From NCBI GenBank assembly GCA_902615025.1, contig CACMNV010000002.1, forward strand, positions 106,868-170,867: a DNA stretch of 64,000 bases, given 5' to 3'. This stretch comes from an uncultured SAR116 cluster alpha proteobacterium (GTDB lineage: Bacteria; Pseudomonadota; Alphaproteobacteria; Puniceispirillales; Marisalimonadaceae). Below are positions 20,669-33,094 of this stretch, piece by piece. A program made the position numbers and the translations under genes. Under the pieces are notes generated by a model. The model saw nothing but the letters and a program-made list of their open reading frames with translations, did no database searches and had not been told where the DNA came from. Numbering within the stretch: position 1 is the first letter of the stretch; every line of letters starts with the position of its first letter.

Positions 20669-22147
20669 ATGAGAAAGCAAAAGAAAATAAATTCAATTGT
20701 TGTCGGATCAGGTTTTGGTGGTATTGCAAGTGCTCTCAGACTAAGAGCTTTAGGACATAATGTAACTTTGGTTGATAGATTACCAGAAATTGGTGGTAGA
20801 GCTCAAGTTTTTAATTTAAGAGGATTTAAGCATGATGCTGGTCCTACCGTTATTACTGCTCCATTTATGTTTGACGAGTTATTTAGTTTATTTGGAGAGG
20901 ACAGAGAAAAATATCTAAAATTTGTCCCTTTAGATCCATGGTACAGATTTTATTTTCATGATAAATCATCTTTTGATTATCGTAAAACTGTTAAAGATAC
21001 GAAACGTGAAATTAAAAAATTTTCAAAAGATGACGCGGAAGGTTATGAAAAGTTGTTAAATATATCAAAAAATATATTTGATATTGGTTTTACTCAATTA
21101 TCAGATAAGCCATTTAATTCCTTTTGGTTCATGTGCAAACAAATACCAGCATTAATAAAATTAAAAGCTCATTTAACAGTTTCACAATTAGTTGGAAGAT
21201 ACTTAAAAAATGAGAAAATACGTTCAGCATTTTCTATCCATCCTTTACTTGTTGGAGGAAATCCTTTTAATACAACTTCTATTTATGCGTTAATTCACTA
21301 TCTAGAGAGAAATTGGGGAGTATATTTTTGTATGGGTGGAACAGGAAAAATTATAACAGAATTAAAAAAATTAATGTTAAGGCAAAAAATTGAAATAAAA
21401 TTAAATATAGATATAAAAAATGTTAACATAGAAAGCGGAAAGATTATTTCTATATCAGATAATAATAATAATCTTTATAAATGTGATAAATTAATTTTCA
21501 ATGGTGATCCTCCGACCTTTTATAAAGAAATTTTAAAAACAAAGAAAAGAAAAAAATTTTTACCTGAATTATTTACAAAGTATTCGATGGGAATGTTTGT
21601 TCTTTTTTTTGGAACGACTAAAATTTATCCAAAAGTTGCACATCATACTATATGGATGGGCAAAAGATTTGAGGGCTTGTTAAAAGATATATTTGACAAA
21701 AAAATTCTTGCCAAAGATTTTTCTCTTTATATTCATAGACCTACAGCTACAGATAAAAGTTTTGCTCCTAAAGGGTGTGATAGTTTTTATGTTTTGTGTC
21801 CAGTCCCAAATTTACAAGGTAAAGTTGATTGGAAGGTTGAAGGTGATAAGTTGAGAGAAAGAATAATTGAAAGTTTAGATAAAACTATATTACCCAAATT
21901 AAAGCAAAGTATTTGTAATGATTTTTATATGACGCCTAATGAATTTAAAAATCAATATAGGTCAATGCATGGCGCTGGTTTTTCAATTGCTCCTATATTC
22001 TTGCAATCAGCTTGGTTTAGATATCATAATAAAGACAAGCATATTGAGAACTTATATTTTGCTTCCTCTGGCGCTCATCCTGGAGCAGGCATACCAGGAG
22101 TATTATCATCAGCAAAAGTGGTTGAAAATATTATTTTAAATGAGTAA
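20669..22147 (+). CDS. crtI: Phytoene desaturase
   Basis: GSGFGGIASALRLRALGHNVTLVDR FAD-binding; HDAGPTVIT; C-terminal SSGAHPGAGIPGVLSSAKV. Confidence 0.96.
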   Translation: MRKQKKINSIVVGSGFGGIASALRLRALGHNVTLVDRLPEIGGRAQVFNLRGFKHDAGPTVITAPFMFDELFSLFGEDREKYLKFVPLDPWYRFYFHDKSSFDYRKTVKDTKREIKKFSKDDAEGYEKLLNISKNIFDIGFTQLSDKPFNSFWFMCKQIPALIKLKAHLTVSQLVGRYLKNEKIRSAFSIHPLLVGGNPFNTTSIYALIHYLERNWGVYFCMGGTGKIITELKKLMLRQKIEIKLNIDIKNVNIESGKIISISDNNNNLYKCDKLIFNGDPPTFYKEILKTKKRKKFLPELFTKYSMGMFVLFFGTTKIYPKVAHHTIWMGKRFEGLLKDIFDKKILAKDFSLYIHRPTATDKSFAPKGCDSFYVLCPVPNLQGKVDWKVEGDKLRERIIESLDKTILPKLKQSICNDFYMTPNEFKNQYRSMHGAGFSIAPIFLQSAWFRYHNKDKHIENLYFASSGAHPGAGIPGVLSSAKVVENIILNE

Positions 22148-23039
22148 TCATCTAGAAATTCTGAAACAAAATGGAAAAAGTTTTTATTGGGCTGGTAAAT
22201 TATTGCCAAAAAAATATCTCATTAGATGTGCTAAATTATACTCATTTTGTAGACTGTTGGATGATATAGCTGATACTAAAACAAAAGATGAAAATTTAAT
22301 GAAGTTAAACTATATCTTAGATTTAATTAAAAAAAATGATTATCAAAAATTAGAAAATAATAATATTTATATCCCTAGTTACTTGAAAAATTGTGAGTTA
22401 GCCAAAAGTAAAATTATAGATCTTATTCATGGTTTAATCTTTGATCAAAAATTAGTTAGAATAAAAAATGAAAAACAATTAATTTTATATTGTTATAGAG
22501 TTGCAGGCACTGTAGGCGTGTTAATGTGTATTGCTCTTGAATGCAAAGATAAAAATTCTTTAAATTTTGCTACTGATTTAGGTATAGCTATGCAGTTGAC
22601 TAATATATTAAGAGATATAGAAGAAGATGCAAAACTTAATAGACGTTACTTGCCAGGCAAATTTATTAATGATTTAACTCCAAAGGAAATTTTAATTTTA
22701 ACTGAAGATTATAATCATTCGAATCACTCAATTTTAAAAGATGCTATAAAAAAAATTTTACTGATTTCTGAATTATATTACAGAAGTGGAAATAAAGGAT
22801 TAGTTTTTTTAAAATTTAAATTTAGAATTGCTATTGGTATTGCTTCAAATATTTATAGAGAAATTGGAGTTAAATTAAAAAAAAATAATCTTGTTTGGTA
22901 TAGAGGAAGAATATATACAACAAATTTTGAAAAACTTAGACTTTCATTAAAAACTTTTATAAATGTATTTGTTTTTTTCACACTGAAATCTCCAAAACAT
23001 GATCAAAGTTTGCATAGACATTTAAAAGAGATTTTATGA
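22140..23039 (+). CDS. crtB: Phytoene synthase
   Basis: FCRLLDDIADT (first Asp-rich motif), GIAMQLTNILRDIEEDA (second motif). Confidence 0.95.
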   Translation: MSNHLEILKQNGKSFYWAGKLLPKKYLIRCAKLYSFCRLLDDIADTKTKDENLMKLNYILDLIKKNDYQKLENNNIYIPSYLKNCELAKSKIIDLIHGLIFDQKLVRIKNEKQLILYCYRVAGTVGVLMCIALECKDKNSLNFATDLGIAMQLTNILRDIEEDAKLNRRYLPGKFINDLTPKEILILTEDYNHSNHSILKDAIKKILLISELYYRSGNKGLVFLKFKFRIAIGIASNIYREIGVKLKKNNLVWYRGRIYTTNFEKLRLSLKTFINVFVFFTLKSPKHDQSLHRHLKEIL

Positions 23040-24136
23040 AAAAAAAAAAAATAAACATCTTTGGTGGTGGTTGTGCAGGGTTTTCTTTCATAAGGAGATC
23101 ACAAGAAGTTAAAGATGCGACATTTAAATTTTATTTAGGGACTGAAAATGGTGAAAAAGACCATTATTGGGGTTTTTGGAGCAATAAATATTCTTATGAT
23201 TTTGATGAAATTTGTCTTAAATGGAACAAATGGAAAATTATAAATTACAGGAATGAAAAAACATTTTATTCGAACCAGCATCCTTATTGTTTAATTAACA
23301 AAAAAAAATGGATAAATTTTTGTAAGGGAAAAACACATAATTCAAATGTAAAAATAATAAAGAAAAAGGTTGAAGATATAAATTCAAAATTTTTTGTCGA
23401 TAAAAAACTTATTGAAGGAGATTATTTTTTTGATTGTAGGAATATAACCTTTAATAAAAATATTTTATTACAGCATTTTATAGGCTTAACTATTGAGACT
23501 AATGAAAATAAATTTGACCCATCTACTGTCATCCTTATGGATTTTAGATGCAATCAATCGCGTGGGTTACATTTTATATATGTTATACCTTTTTCAAAGA
23601 AAAAAGCATTAGTAGAGTCTACTTTATTTTCAAAAAATGTTGAAGATAGAAAATTTTATTTAAGTGCTATTAATTCTTATTTAAAAGAAAATTTTAATAT
23701 TAATTTTTTTAAAGTGCTTAAAGAAGAAAAAGGTATAATACCAATGCAATATATGAATTTTTCACTAGAAAATTCTGTTAGTATTGGAACGAGAGGTGGG
23801 GCAACAAAACCTTCTTCGGGTTATACTTTTATTTACATTCAAAAGCAAATTAGTAATATTATTTATCAATTAAATAATAACTTAAAAATTAATAATTTTA
23901 TCCATACTAAATTTAGTCTATTCATGGATAAAATTTTTATAAAAGCTCTGGAAAAAAATCCAAAGATTTTTCCAGATTTATTTTATAAAATGAATAGTAG
24001 ATTATCTGGAGATGAAATGGCCTTATTTATGAATGGCAATCAAAGTTTGAAGACTTGGTTAAAAATTATATATTCTTTACCAAAACTATTATTTTTGCAT
24101 GCAATATGGCAGTGTATAAAAGAAATTGAAAATTAA
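23036..24136 (+). CDS. crtY: Lycopene beta-cyclase
   Basis: GGGCAGFS nucleotide-binding start, FDCR motif, IGTRGGATKPSSGYTF; between crtB and blh. Confidence 0.92.
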   Translation: MKKKKINIFGGGCAGFSFIRRSQEVKDATFKFYLGTENGEKDHYWGFWSNKYSYDFDEICLKWNKWKIINYRNEKTFYSNQHPYCLINKKKWINFCKGKTHNSNVKIIKKKVEDINSKFFVDKKLIEGDYFFDCRNITFNKNILLQHFIGLTIETNENKFDPSTVILMDFRCNQSRGLHFIYVIPFSKKKALVESTLFSKNVEDRKFYLSAINSYLKENFNINFFKVLKEEKGIIPMQYMNFSLENSVSIGTRGGATKPSSGYTFIYIQKQISNIIYQLNNNLKINNFIHTKFSLFMDKIFIKALEKNPKIFPDLFYKMNSRLSGDEMALFMNGNQSLKTWLKIIYSLPKLLFLHAIWQCIKEIEN

Positions 24137-24139
24137 TTA

Positions 24140-24949
24140 ATGTTTGATTTATTGGATTATTTATCTTTGATTTTAATTTTTATTTTTGGAGTTCCTCATG
24201 GTGCTTTTGATGCTTCAATAGCATTAACATTAGGTTATTATAAGAATTTAAAATCAAAATTTTTTTTTATATTGTGTTATTTATTCCTAGCCTTAGTTAT
24301 TGTATTAATGTGGTATTTAATCCCTAATATTACTCTGATTATTTTCCTGTTTGTAAGTATTATTCATTTTGGACTGGGTGATATAAGTTGGTCTAAAAGC
24401 TATAAATGTTATTTATCAGCTTACATAAATGGAGGAATTGTAATTTTTGGAATCAGTTTTTTTCATTTCAATGAAGTTAATTCAATTTACCAAATTCTTT
24501 TAAATAATCACAACACTGGTAATCTTTGGCTAATTTTAAAATATGGCTTATACCTATGGTTAATATTATTGCCATTTCACTTTTATATAAATTTTGATGA
24601 AATAAAAAAAAATTACATTATTCGTATTTCTTTAATATCAATGATAATTTATACAACAAATGCAATTTTCGCTTTTTCTTTTTACTTTTGTTTCATCCAT
24701 AGTTTTAACCACATCAAAAGAATATTGCCATCATTAAGAAATAATTTGTCTGATAAAAATATTAGAAATATGTTTTTATTTTTTACGTTTTTAACTTGGG
24801 TTTTAGGTTTTTTGATTTTAACACACTTGAATTATAATAGTTCTTTAGATCACTCTATAATCAAAGTAACTTTTATTGGTCTTGCTGCATTAACCTTTCC
24901 TCATATGATATTAGTAGATCTATATTTTAGACCATCTCTAAAAATTTAG
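24140..24949 (+). CDS. blh: Beta-carotene 15,15'-dioxygenase (Brp/Blh family)
   Basis: Polytopic membrane protein with conserved His: FGVPHGAFD, SIIHFGLGD, CFIHSFNH, ALTFPHMILVD. Confidence 0.94.
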   Translation: MFDLLDYLSLILIFIFGVPHGAFDASIALTLGYYKNLKSKFFFILCYLFLALVIVLMWYLIPNITLIIFLFVSIIHFGLGDISWSKSYKCYLSAYINGGIVIFGISFFHFNEVNSIYQILLNNHNTGNLWLILKYGLYLWLILLPFHFYINFDEIKKNYIIRISLISMIIYTTNAIFAFSFYFCFIHSFNHIKRILPSLRNNLSDKNIRNMFLFFTFLTWVLGFLILTHLNYNSSLDHSIIKVTFIGLAALTFPHMILVDLYFRPSLKI

Positions 24950-25835
24950 ATATTGATCCTAAAGTTAAAAATAACCCTGCAATCTTATTAGATTTAAATA
25001 GTTTTAATGCCTCTTTTCTATCAATGGTTTTTGCCTTTTTAATTTGATATGTAAAGTGAATAAGCATAAAAAATAGACCTATATACCAACCAAAATGTAT
25101 TTTTAAAATAATTCCTGCTATAAGAAAATTTAAGATAGAAATTATGTAGAAGAACATTATAAATTTAACATAATAATCTTCAGTTGTTATTGCTGTATTG
25201 TTTATTTTATAGACTTTATCTTCAGATTTATCTTGATAACCATATATAGTGTCATAACCTATGATCCAAAAAACAGTTCCTAAATAAAGAAAAAAAATTC
25301 CAATATTAAATTCTGTATCAGTAGCAGCCCACGCTGTGGGAACTCCCCAACTAAATGTTATTCCTAATACAAATTGAGGCCATTTTGTTACTCTTTTTGC
25401 GAGTGGATATAATATAATTAATGGGAGAGAAGATAAAGCGATTAACCAAGTAAATTTGTTTAAGTTTAATAAGCACAATAAAGAAACTGTCAAAAGAATT
25501 AATAAAAATCCAAAAGCCTCTTTTGGAGATATTTCTCCACTTGCAATTGGCCTTAAACGAGTTCTAGAAATTTTTCTGTCAATATCCCTATCCCATAGAT
25601 CATTAATTATACAGCCAGCTGCTCTCATTGAAAAAGCACCGATTATGAATATTAAGTATATTTCAAATAATTTAGTTATTGAATCTAAAAAAATTGGAAT
25701 TGTCCAAAGGCATGGAAGTAATAATAGCCAACTTCCTATTGGCCTGTCGAACCTACCTAACCTAATCCATTTATGAGTTGTTTTTGGTAATTTATCCCAC
25801 CAACCATTTTCAGGCATGTCTGTTTTTATTTTCAT
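24927..25835 (-). CDS. ubiA: 4-hydroxybenzoate polyprenyltransferase (start chosen at internal MKIKTDMPENGWW)
   Basis: GCIINDLWDRDIDRKISRTRLRPIASG and DTIYGYQDKSEDKVYKINNTA; UbiA motifs. ORF track begins further upstream at 25955. Confidence 0.94.
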   Translation of the reverse strand: MKIKTDMPENGWWDKLPKTTHKWIRLGRFDRPIGSWLLLLPCLWTIPIFLDSITKLFEIYLIFIIGAFSMRAAGCIINDLWDRDIDRKISRTRLRPIASGEISPKEAFGFLLILLTVSLLCLLNLNKFTWLIALSSLPLIILYPLAKRVTKWPQFVLGITFSWGVPTAWAATDTEFNIGIFFLYLGTVFWIIGYDTIYGYQDKSEDKVYKINNTAITTEDYYVKFIMFFYIISILNFLIAGIILKIHFGWYIGLFFMLIHFTYQIKKAKTIDRKEALKLFKSNKIAGLFLTLGSISKFLEMV

Positions 25836-25888
25836 ATTTAAAAGTAAATATATGTATAAATTATTGTTATTGTATATGATAAATAAAA

Positions 25889-26635
25889 ATGAAAACAAAA
25901 TTAAATAAAATGATAAGAATATATTGTAGTCAAAAACTCTCTTTAAATAAGGCAATTGTATTAACGCAAAATGACACTCACTACCTGAAGAATGTGATGC
26001 GATGCAAAGAAAATGATCAAATTAATTTATTTAATGAGAACGATAAGGAGTTTTTTTCTAAAATAGTAAAAATACAAAAAGATGAAACAACCTTAAAAAT
26101 TTTTGAACCCTCAAAAAATACTGAAATTCTTAATGATATTTTTCTTATCTTTTCATTAGTAAAAAAAAATAAAATTGATTTTATTGTACAAAAAGCAACG
26201 GAGTTAGGTGTAAAGAAGATTTTTCCAATTTTAACTGAAAGATCATCTATCAGAGATATAAATATGAATAGAATGTATGCTATTGCTAGGGAAGCTAGCG
26301 AACAGTCAAATAGAATTTCAATTCCAGAAATTAGTGATTTACAGACAATACAGGCGTTATTGAAAAAATGGGATAAAAATAGAAGTATTTTATATGCAGA
26401 TGAAATTTTAAAAACTAATAAAAATTTAACTATCCTAAATAAAAAAAATTTTGTTAAATCATCTTTATTAATTGGACCAGAAGGTGGGTTTTCTATGGAA
26501 GAGAATGAGATGTTAAAAACTTTTAAATTCGTTTTTCCTATAAGTTTCGGTAAGACCATTTTAAGATCTGATACTGCTGCAATAGTTGGTCTATCTTATT
26601 TAAATATAATTAACTCAAGTTATAAGATAAATTAA
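25889..26635 (+). CDS. rsmE: 16S rRNA (uracil1498-N3)-methyltransferase
   Basis: HYLKNVMRCKENDQI, IGPEGGFSMEENEML, GKTILRSDTAAI. Start could be 25910 (MIRIYCSQ). Confidence 0.94.
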   Translation: MKTKLNKMIRIYCSQKLSLNKAIVLTQNDTHYLKNVMRCKENDQINLFNENDKEFFSKIVKIQKDETTLKIFEPSKNTEILNDIFLIFSLVKKNKIDFIVQKATELGVKKIFPILTERSSIRDINMNRMYAIAREASEQSNRISIPEISDLQTIQALLKKWDKNRSILYADEILKTNKNLTILNKKNFVKSSLLIGPEGGFSMEENEMLKTFKFVFPISFGKTILRSDTAAIVGLSYLNIINSSYKIN

Positions 26636-26656
26636 TGAATTTTAAGAGACTTAGTT

Positions 26657-28009
26657 ATGGACAATAAAAAAACATTAACTCTTGATAAAATTTTCCAGTG
26701 GTTCAAAAAAGGTGAAAAGAAAAGAGATGAGTGGCTTATTGGAACTGAACATGAAAAATTTTTATTTAAAAAAAATGACTTTAAAAGATTGGGTTATGAA
26801 GATTTAAATGGAATAAAAACTATTCTAAGCAAAATTGCAGAAGAAGAAGATTGGGAGAAAATTAATGAAGGTAACAATTTAATTGGATTGAAACATAAAT
26901 CAGGTTCTTCTATATCTCTTGAACCTGGAGGACAATTTGAATTATCTGGTGCACCTTTAAGAAACTTACACATGACATGTAATGAAGCGGGTTTGCATCT
27001 GAATTTGATGAGAAAAATTTCTAACGAGTTGGATTTTGTGATGCTTGGATTGGGATTTGATCCTATTTCGAAAAGAGATCAAATAAATTGGATGCCAAAA
27101 AACAGATATGAAATTATGAAAAATCATATGCCAAAAGTTGGAAACCTTGGAATAGACATGATGATAAGAACTTGTACCATACAGGTTAATTTAGATTATT
27201 CAGATGAAATGGATATGGTTAAAAAATTTAAAACTTCTTTGGCATTGCAACCTATTGCAACTGCTTTATTTTCAAATTCTCCATTTATTGAAGGTAAAAT
27301 CAGTAACTATTCATCTTTAAGGGCTTACACTTGGACAGATACAGATAGTAAAAGATCTGGTTTCCCTGATATTGTTTTTAGTAAAGATTTTGGATATGAA
27401 GCTTGGATAGAATATCTTTTATCTGTACCAATGTATTTTGTTTATGACAAAGGCACATATCATAATGTTGCTGGAAAATCATTTGCAAAATTTTTGAATG
27501 GAAAATTGGATGAGTTTGAAGGTAAATTTCCTACAATGTCAGATTGGGAAGATCATGTGACTGTTGCTTTCCCTGAGGTTAGATTAAAACAATACTTAGA
27601 GATGAGAGGTGCGGATGGAGGTCCATGGAATAGAATTTGTGCGTTACCTGCTTTTTGGGTAGGGCTTTTATATGATGAAAAAAGTTTAGATGAAGCGTTC
27701 CATGTTGCAAAAAAATTTATGAATGTCCCCTTGTTAGAAGAAAGTAGAATCTCTGCTGCTAAATTTGGATTAGATGGGATTATAGGTTCATCTAAAATAA
27801 TTAATGTAGCTAAAGATCTTTTGAATATCTCTTATGAAGGTCTTAAGAGAAGAAATTTTAAAGATAGAAATGGGGTGAGTGAAACACAATTTTTAGACCC
27901 ATTATTAAATATGTTAGAAAATCAAGAAACATCGGCCGATGAGTTGTTAAGAAAATTTAATGGTGTTTGGGAAAAAGATATTAGTAAAATTTTTACAATT
28001 AATAACTAA
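26657..28009 (+). CDS. gshA: Glutamate-cysteine ligase (plant/alphaproteobacterial type)
   Basis: GTEHEKFLF, LEPGGQFELSGAPL, EMRGADGGPWNRICALPAFWVGLLYD. Confidence 0.95.
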   Translation: MDNKKTLTLDKIFQWFKKGEKKRDEWLIGTEHEKFLFKKNDFKRLGYEDLNGIKTILSKIAEEEDWEKINEGNNLIGLKHKSGSSISLEPGGQFELSGAPLRNLHMTCNEAGLHLNLMRKISNELDFVMLGLGFDPISKRDQINWMPKNRYEIMKNHMPKVGNLGIDMMIRTCTIQVNLDYSDEMDMVKKFKTSLALQPIATALFSNSPFIEGKISNYSSLRAYTWTDTDSKRSGFPDIVFSKDFGYEAWIEYLLSVPMYFVYDKGTYHNVAGKSFAKFLNGKLDEFEGKFPTMSDWEDHVTVAFPEVRLKQYLEMRGADGGPWNRICALPAFWVGLLYDEKSLDEAFHVAKKFMNVPLLEESRISAAKFGLDGIIGSSKIINVAKDLLNISYEGLKRRNFKDRNGVSETQFLDPLLNMLENQETSADELLRKFNGVWEKDISKIFTINN

Positions 28010-29451
28010 ATATTTGTTCCACCAATAGTAATGCCGTCCATCAATAATGTAGGTTGTCCAACACCCACAGGTACACCTTGACCATCTTTTCCACAAGTGC
28101 CAATACCTTCATCAAGTTTAAGATCGTTTCCGATCATTTTAATCTTGTGCATTGCATTTGCTCCATTACCAATCAAAGTAGCTCCTTTTATTGGAAACTT
28201 AATTTTACCATTTTCAATCATATAAGCTTCTGATGAAGAAAAAACAAAGTCACCGCTAGTAATGTCAACTTGACCTCCTCCAAAATTCACAGCATAGATA
28301 CCCTTATCTACACTTTCTATGATTTCTTTTGAAGAGAAAGAACCATTATCTAGGTAAGTATTTGTCATCCTTGGCATAGGGCAATGAGCAAAAGATTGTC
28401 TTCTTCCATTACCGGTGGGTTCAACATTCATTAAATAAGCGTTTTGAGTGTCTTGCATATATTTTACAAGTATTCCATCTTCAATTAGTAAGTTTTTTTG
28501 TGAAGGTACTCCTTCATCATCAATTGTTAATGAACCTCTTCTATTAATAATTGTTCCATCATCAAATACGTTTACACCTTTAGAGGCAACTCTCTCTCCA
28601 ATTTTATTTGAATACAGTGATGTACCTTTTCTATTGAAATCACCTTCTAATCCATGCCCAACTGCTTCATGTAACATAACTCCTGGCCAACCATGACCTA
28701 GAACAACAGGTAACTCGCCTGCTGGAGCAGGTTTGGCATCCAAATTTAAAACAGCTAACCTTAATGCCTCTTTAACTTTTCTTTTCCAGTTTTTTTCGTC
28801 AATCCATTCATCATATAAAGATCTCCCCCCGTAGCCAGAAGACCCAAAAGATTTTTTATCATTTGATTCAACAACTATTTGAACATTGAATCTTACTAAA
28901 GGTCTTAAATCAGCATGATTTTCATAATCTTTTTTTAATATTTGAATATGTGAATAACTTCCTGTTAGTGAGATTGACACTTGAACAACTCTATTATCTA
29001 ATTTTCTTGCAAAATTATTTATCTTTTCTAAAAGCATAATTTTTTTTGAAAATTCTAAGTTTGTCAGTGGATTTTTAGAAATATATAGTGGTTTAATGTT
29101 CTGATTTTTTTTATAAACTGTATCATCCTTATTTTTTGAGTTAATAATTGAATTAACTGTTTTTGAAGCATTAATTATATTTTCATAAGAAATATTATCT
29201 GAACTTGAGAAGGCTACGGTATCGTCTTTAATAGATCTAAAACCAAAACCTTGAGATGAACTTTGTGATATATTTTGTATTCTTGAATCTGTAAAATAAA
29301 GTGTTTCAAAATCTGTATTTTCAAAATAAAGTTCCCCACCATTACAATTATTTAATGTACTATTAACACAGTCGAACGTCTTATTTTTAGAGATGTCATT
29401 ATCTTCAAAAAATAATTTATCAGTTGATTTTATCGTATCTTGTTCAGACAT
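28006..29451 (-). CDS. tldD: TldD-family metallopeptidase
   Basis: HEAVGHGLEGDFNRKGTS (HExxxH), VASKGVNVFDDGTI, NAMHKIKMIGNDLKLDEGIGTCGKDGQGVPVGVGQPT. Confidence 0.96.
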   Translation of the reverse strand: MSEQDTIKSTDKLFFEDNDISKNKTFDCVNSTLNNCNGGELYFENTDFETLYFTDSRIQNISQSSSQGFGFRSIKDDTVAFSSSDNISYENIINASKTVNSIINSKNKDDTVYKKNQNIKPLYISKNPLTNLEFSKKIMLLEKINNFARKLDNRVVQVSISLTGSYSHIQILKKDYENHADLRPLVRFNVQIVVESNDKKSFGSSGYGGRSLYDEWIDEKNWKRKVKEALRLAVLNLDAKPAPAGELPVVLGHGWPGVMLHEAVGHGLEGDFNRKGTSLYSNKIGERVASKGVNVFDDGTIINRRGSLTIDDEGVPSQKNLLIEDGILVKYMQDTQNAYLMNVEPTGNGRRQSFAHCPMPRMTNTYLDNGSFSSKEIIESVDKGIYAVNFGGGQVDITSGDFVFSSSEAYMIENGKIKFPIKGATLIGNGANAMHKIKMIGNDLKLDEGIGTCGKDGQGVPVGVGQPTLLMDGITIGGTNI

Positions 29452-29572
29452 AATTCCTAAATTCTTTCTATTTGTATTATATTTTAATCATTAATTAAAA
29501 AAAAAAAACATTTTTACTAGAAATTTTATTTAAAAAGTTTAAATAATTAGTATAAACATAAAGAATCCGAAT

Positions 29573-32013
<2,441 letters not shown>

Positions 32014-32033
32014 TTAAATTCAGCGGTATTCAA

Positions 32034-32954
32034 TTGACAACTATATTACAAAATGATGGAGAAATTTTAGATAATAACATTTCTTCAATAAGTGATTTCT
32101 TCCAATTGATGAAACCTAGAGTTATGTCTTTAGTAATTTTTACTGCATTAATAGGTTACTTCTGTGGAGTGTTTTCAACAGAAACTATCTTAAATCCTTA
32201 TTTATCTATGATAGGTATTTTAGCTATTGCTTTGGGTGCAGGTTCATCTGGAGTCCTTAATCAATGGTATGACAGGGACGTCGATTCAATGATGGAAAGA
32301 ACCAAAAATCGTCCTATTCCAAAAGGAAAAATTGAACCATCAGATGCGTTGGCATTTGGCTTGATTGGAAGTATTTTGTCAATTGTAATCTTAGGTCTAT
32401 GTATAAATTGGCTAGCTGGATTTTTACTTTTTTTTACAATAATTTTTTATGCGGTTTTTTACACTATATTTTTAAAAAGATATTCTTATCAAAATATTGT
32501 TATTGGTGGTGCTTCTGGTGCCTTTCCACCTGTAATTGGATATGTGTGTTCAACGGGTTCTTTTGGTATAGAGGCATTAATTTTATTTGGAATCATATTT
32601 TTATGGACACCACCACATTTTTGGGCATTAGCTCTAAAAACTAAGGTAGAATACAAATTAGTTAATATTCCAATGTTACCAAATATCAAAGGTGATAAAT
32701 CCACTAAGTGGCATATTTTTTTATATACTTTAATACTTGTTATATTTTCAACATTGCCTTATTTTTTTGATTTTAATTCAATTTTTTATCTTGCCTTTAG
32801 TTTATCTCTTGGGTTTAAATTTATATTTGAAGCATATAATTTATTGAGAATTAAAAATTATGATGAAAAAAAAGTTTTTAACTTTTCAATAATATACTTA
32901 TTTTTAATCTTTTCGTTAATACTTATAGATAAAATTCTTGTAAGGCTTATTTAA
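32034..32954 (+). CDS. ctaB: Protoheme IX farnesyltransferase (TTG start)
   Basis: LMKPRVMSLVIFTALIGY, NQWYDRDVDSMMERTKNRPIPKG, DTPPHFWALAL-like TPPHFWALAL. Confidence 0.96.
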   Translation: MTTILQNDGEILDNNISSISDFFQLMKPRVMSLVIFTALIGYFCGVFSTETILNPYLSMIGILAIALGAGSSGVLNQWYDRDVDSMMERTKNRPIPKGKIEPSDALAFGLIGSILSIVILGLCINWLAGFLLFFTIIFYAVFYTIFLKRYSYQNIVIGGASGAFPPVIGYVCSTGSFGIEALILFGIIFLWTPPHFWALALKTKVEYKLVNIPMLPNIKGDKSTKWHIFLYTLILVIFSTLPYFFDFNSIFYLAFSLSLGFKFIFEAYNLLRIKNYDEKKVFNFSIIYLFLIFSLILIDKILVRLI

Positions 32955-33094
32955 TGAACGATTTTAAAACACCTAATTTCATTGAAAAATTTTATAAAGA
33001 CAGAAAATCAAAAAACAACGCTATTTTACTTTTAATTATTTTTTTTGTCATTCTGTTTTTTTTTATAACAATACTTAGAATGAATATTACCTAA
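32954..33094 (+). CDS. Small single-TM protein of the cox operon (CoxF-like position); missed by ORF track
   Basis: MNDFKTPNFIEKFYKDRKSKNNAILLLIIFFVILFFFITILRMNIT*. Start overlaps the ctaB stop by 1 nt and its stop abuts the ctaG ATG at 33095. Confidence 0.8.
   Translation: MNDFKTPNFIEKFYKDRKSKNNAILLLIIFFVILFFFITILRMNIT

Noticed and set aside
32034-32036. TTG start of ctaB as a possible frameshift or misannotation
   Set aside because: Protein N-terminus is plausible from TTG and the frame is intact through conserved motifs; alternative starts are common.
32399-32644. Same-strand alternate-frame ORFs within ctaB (32399-32644), crtI (21939-22139) and ccmB (52233-52466)
   Set aside because: Out-of-frame with well-conserved proteins; composition looks like frame-shifted translation of membrane or coding sequence.
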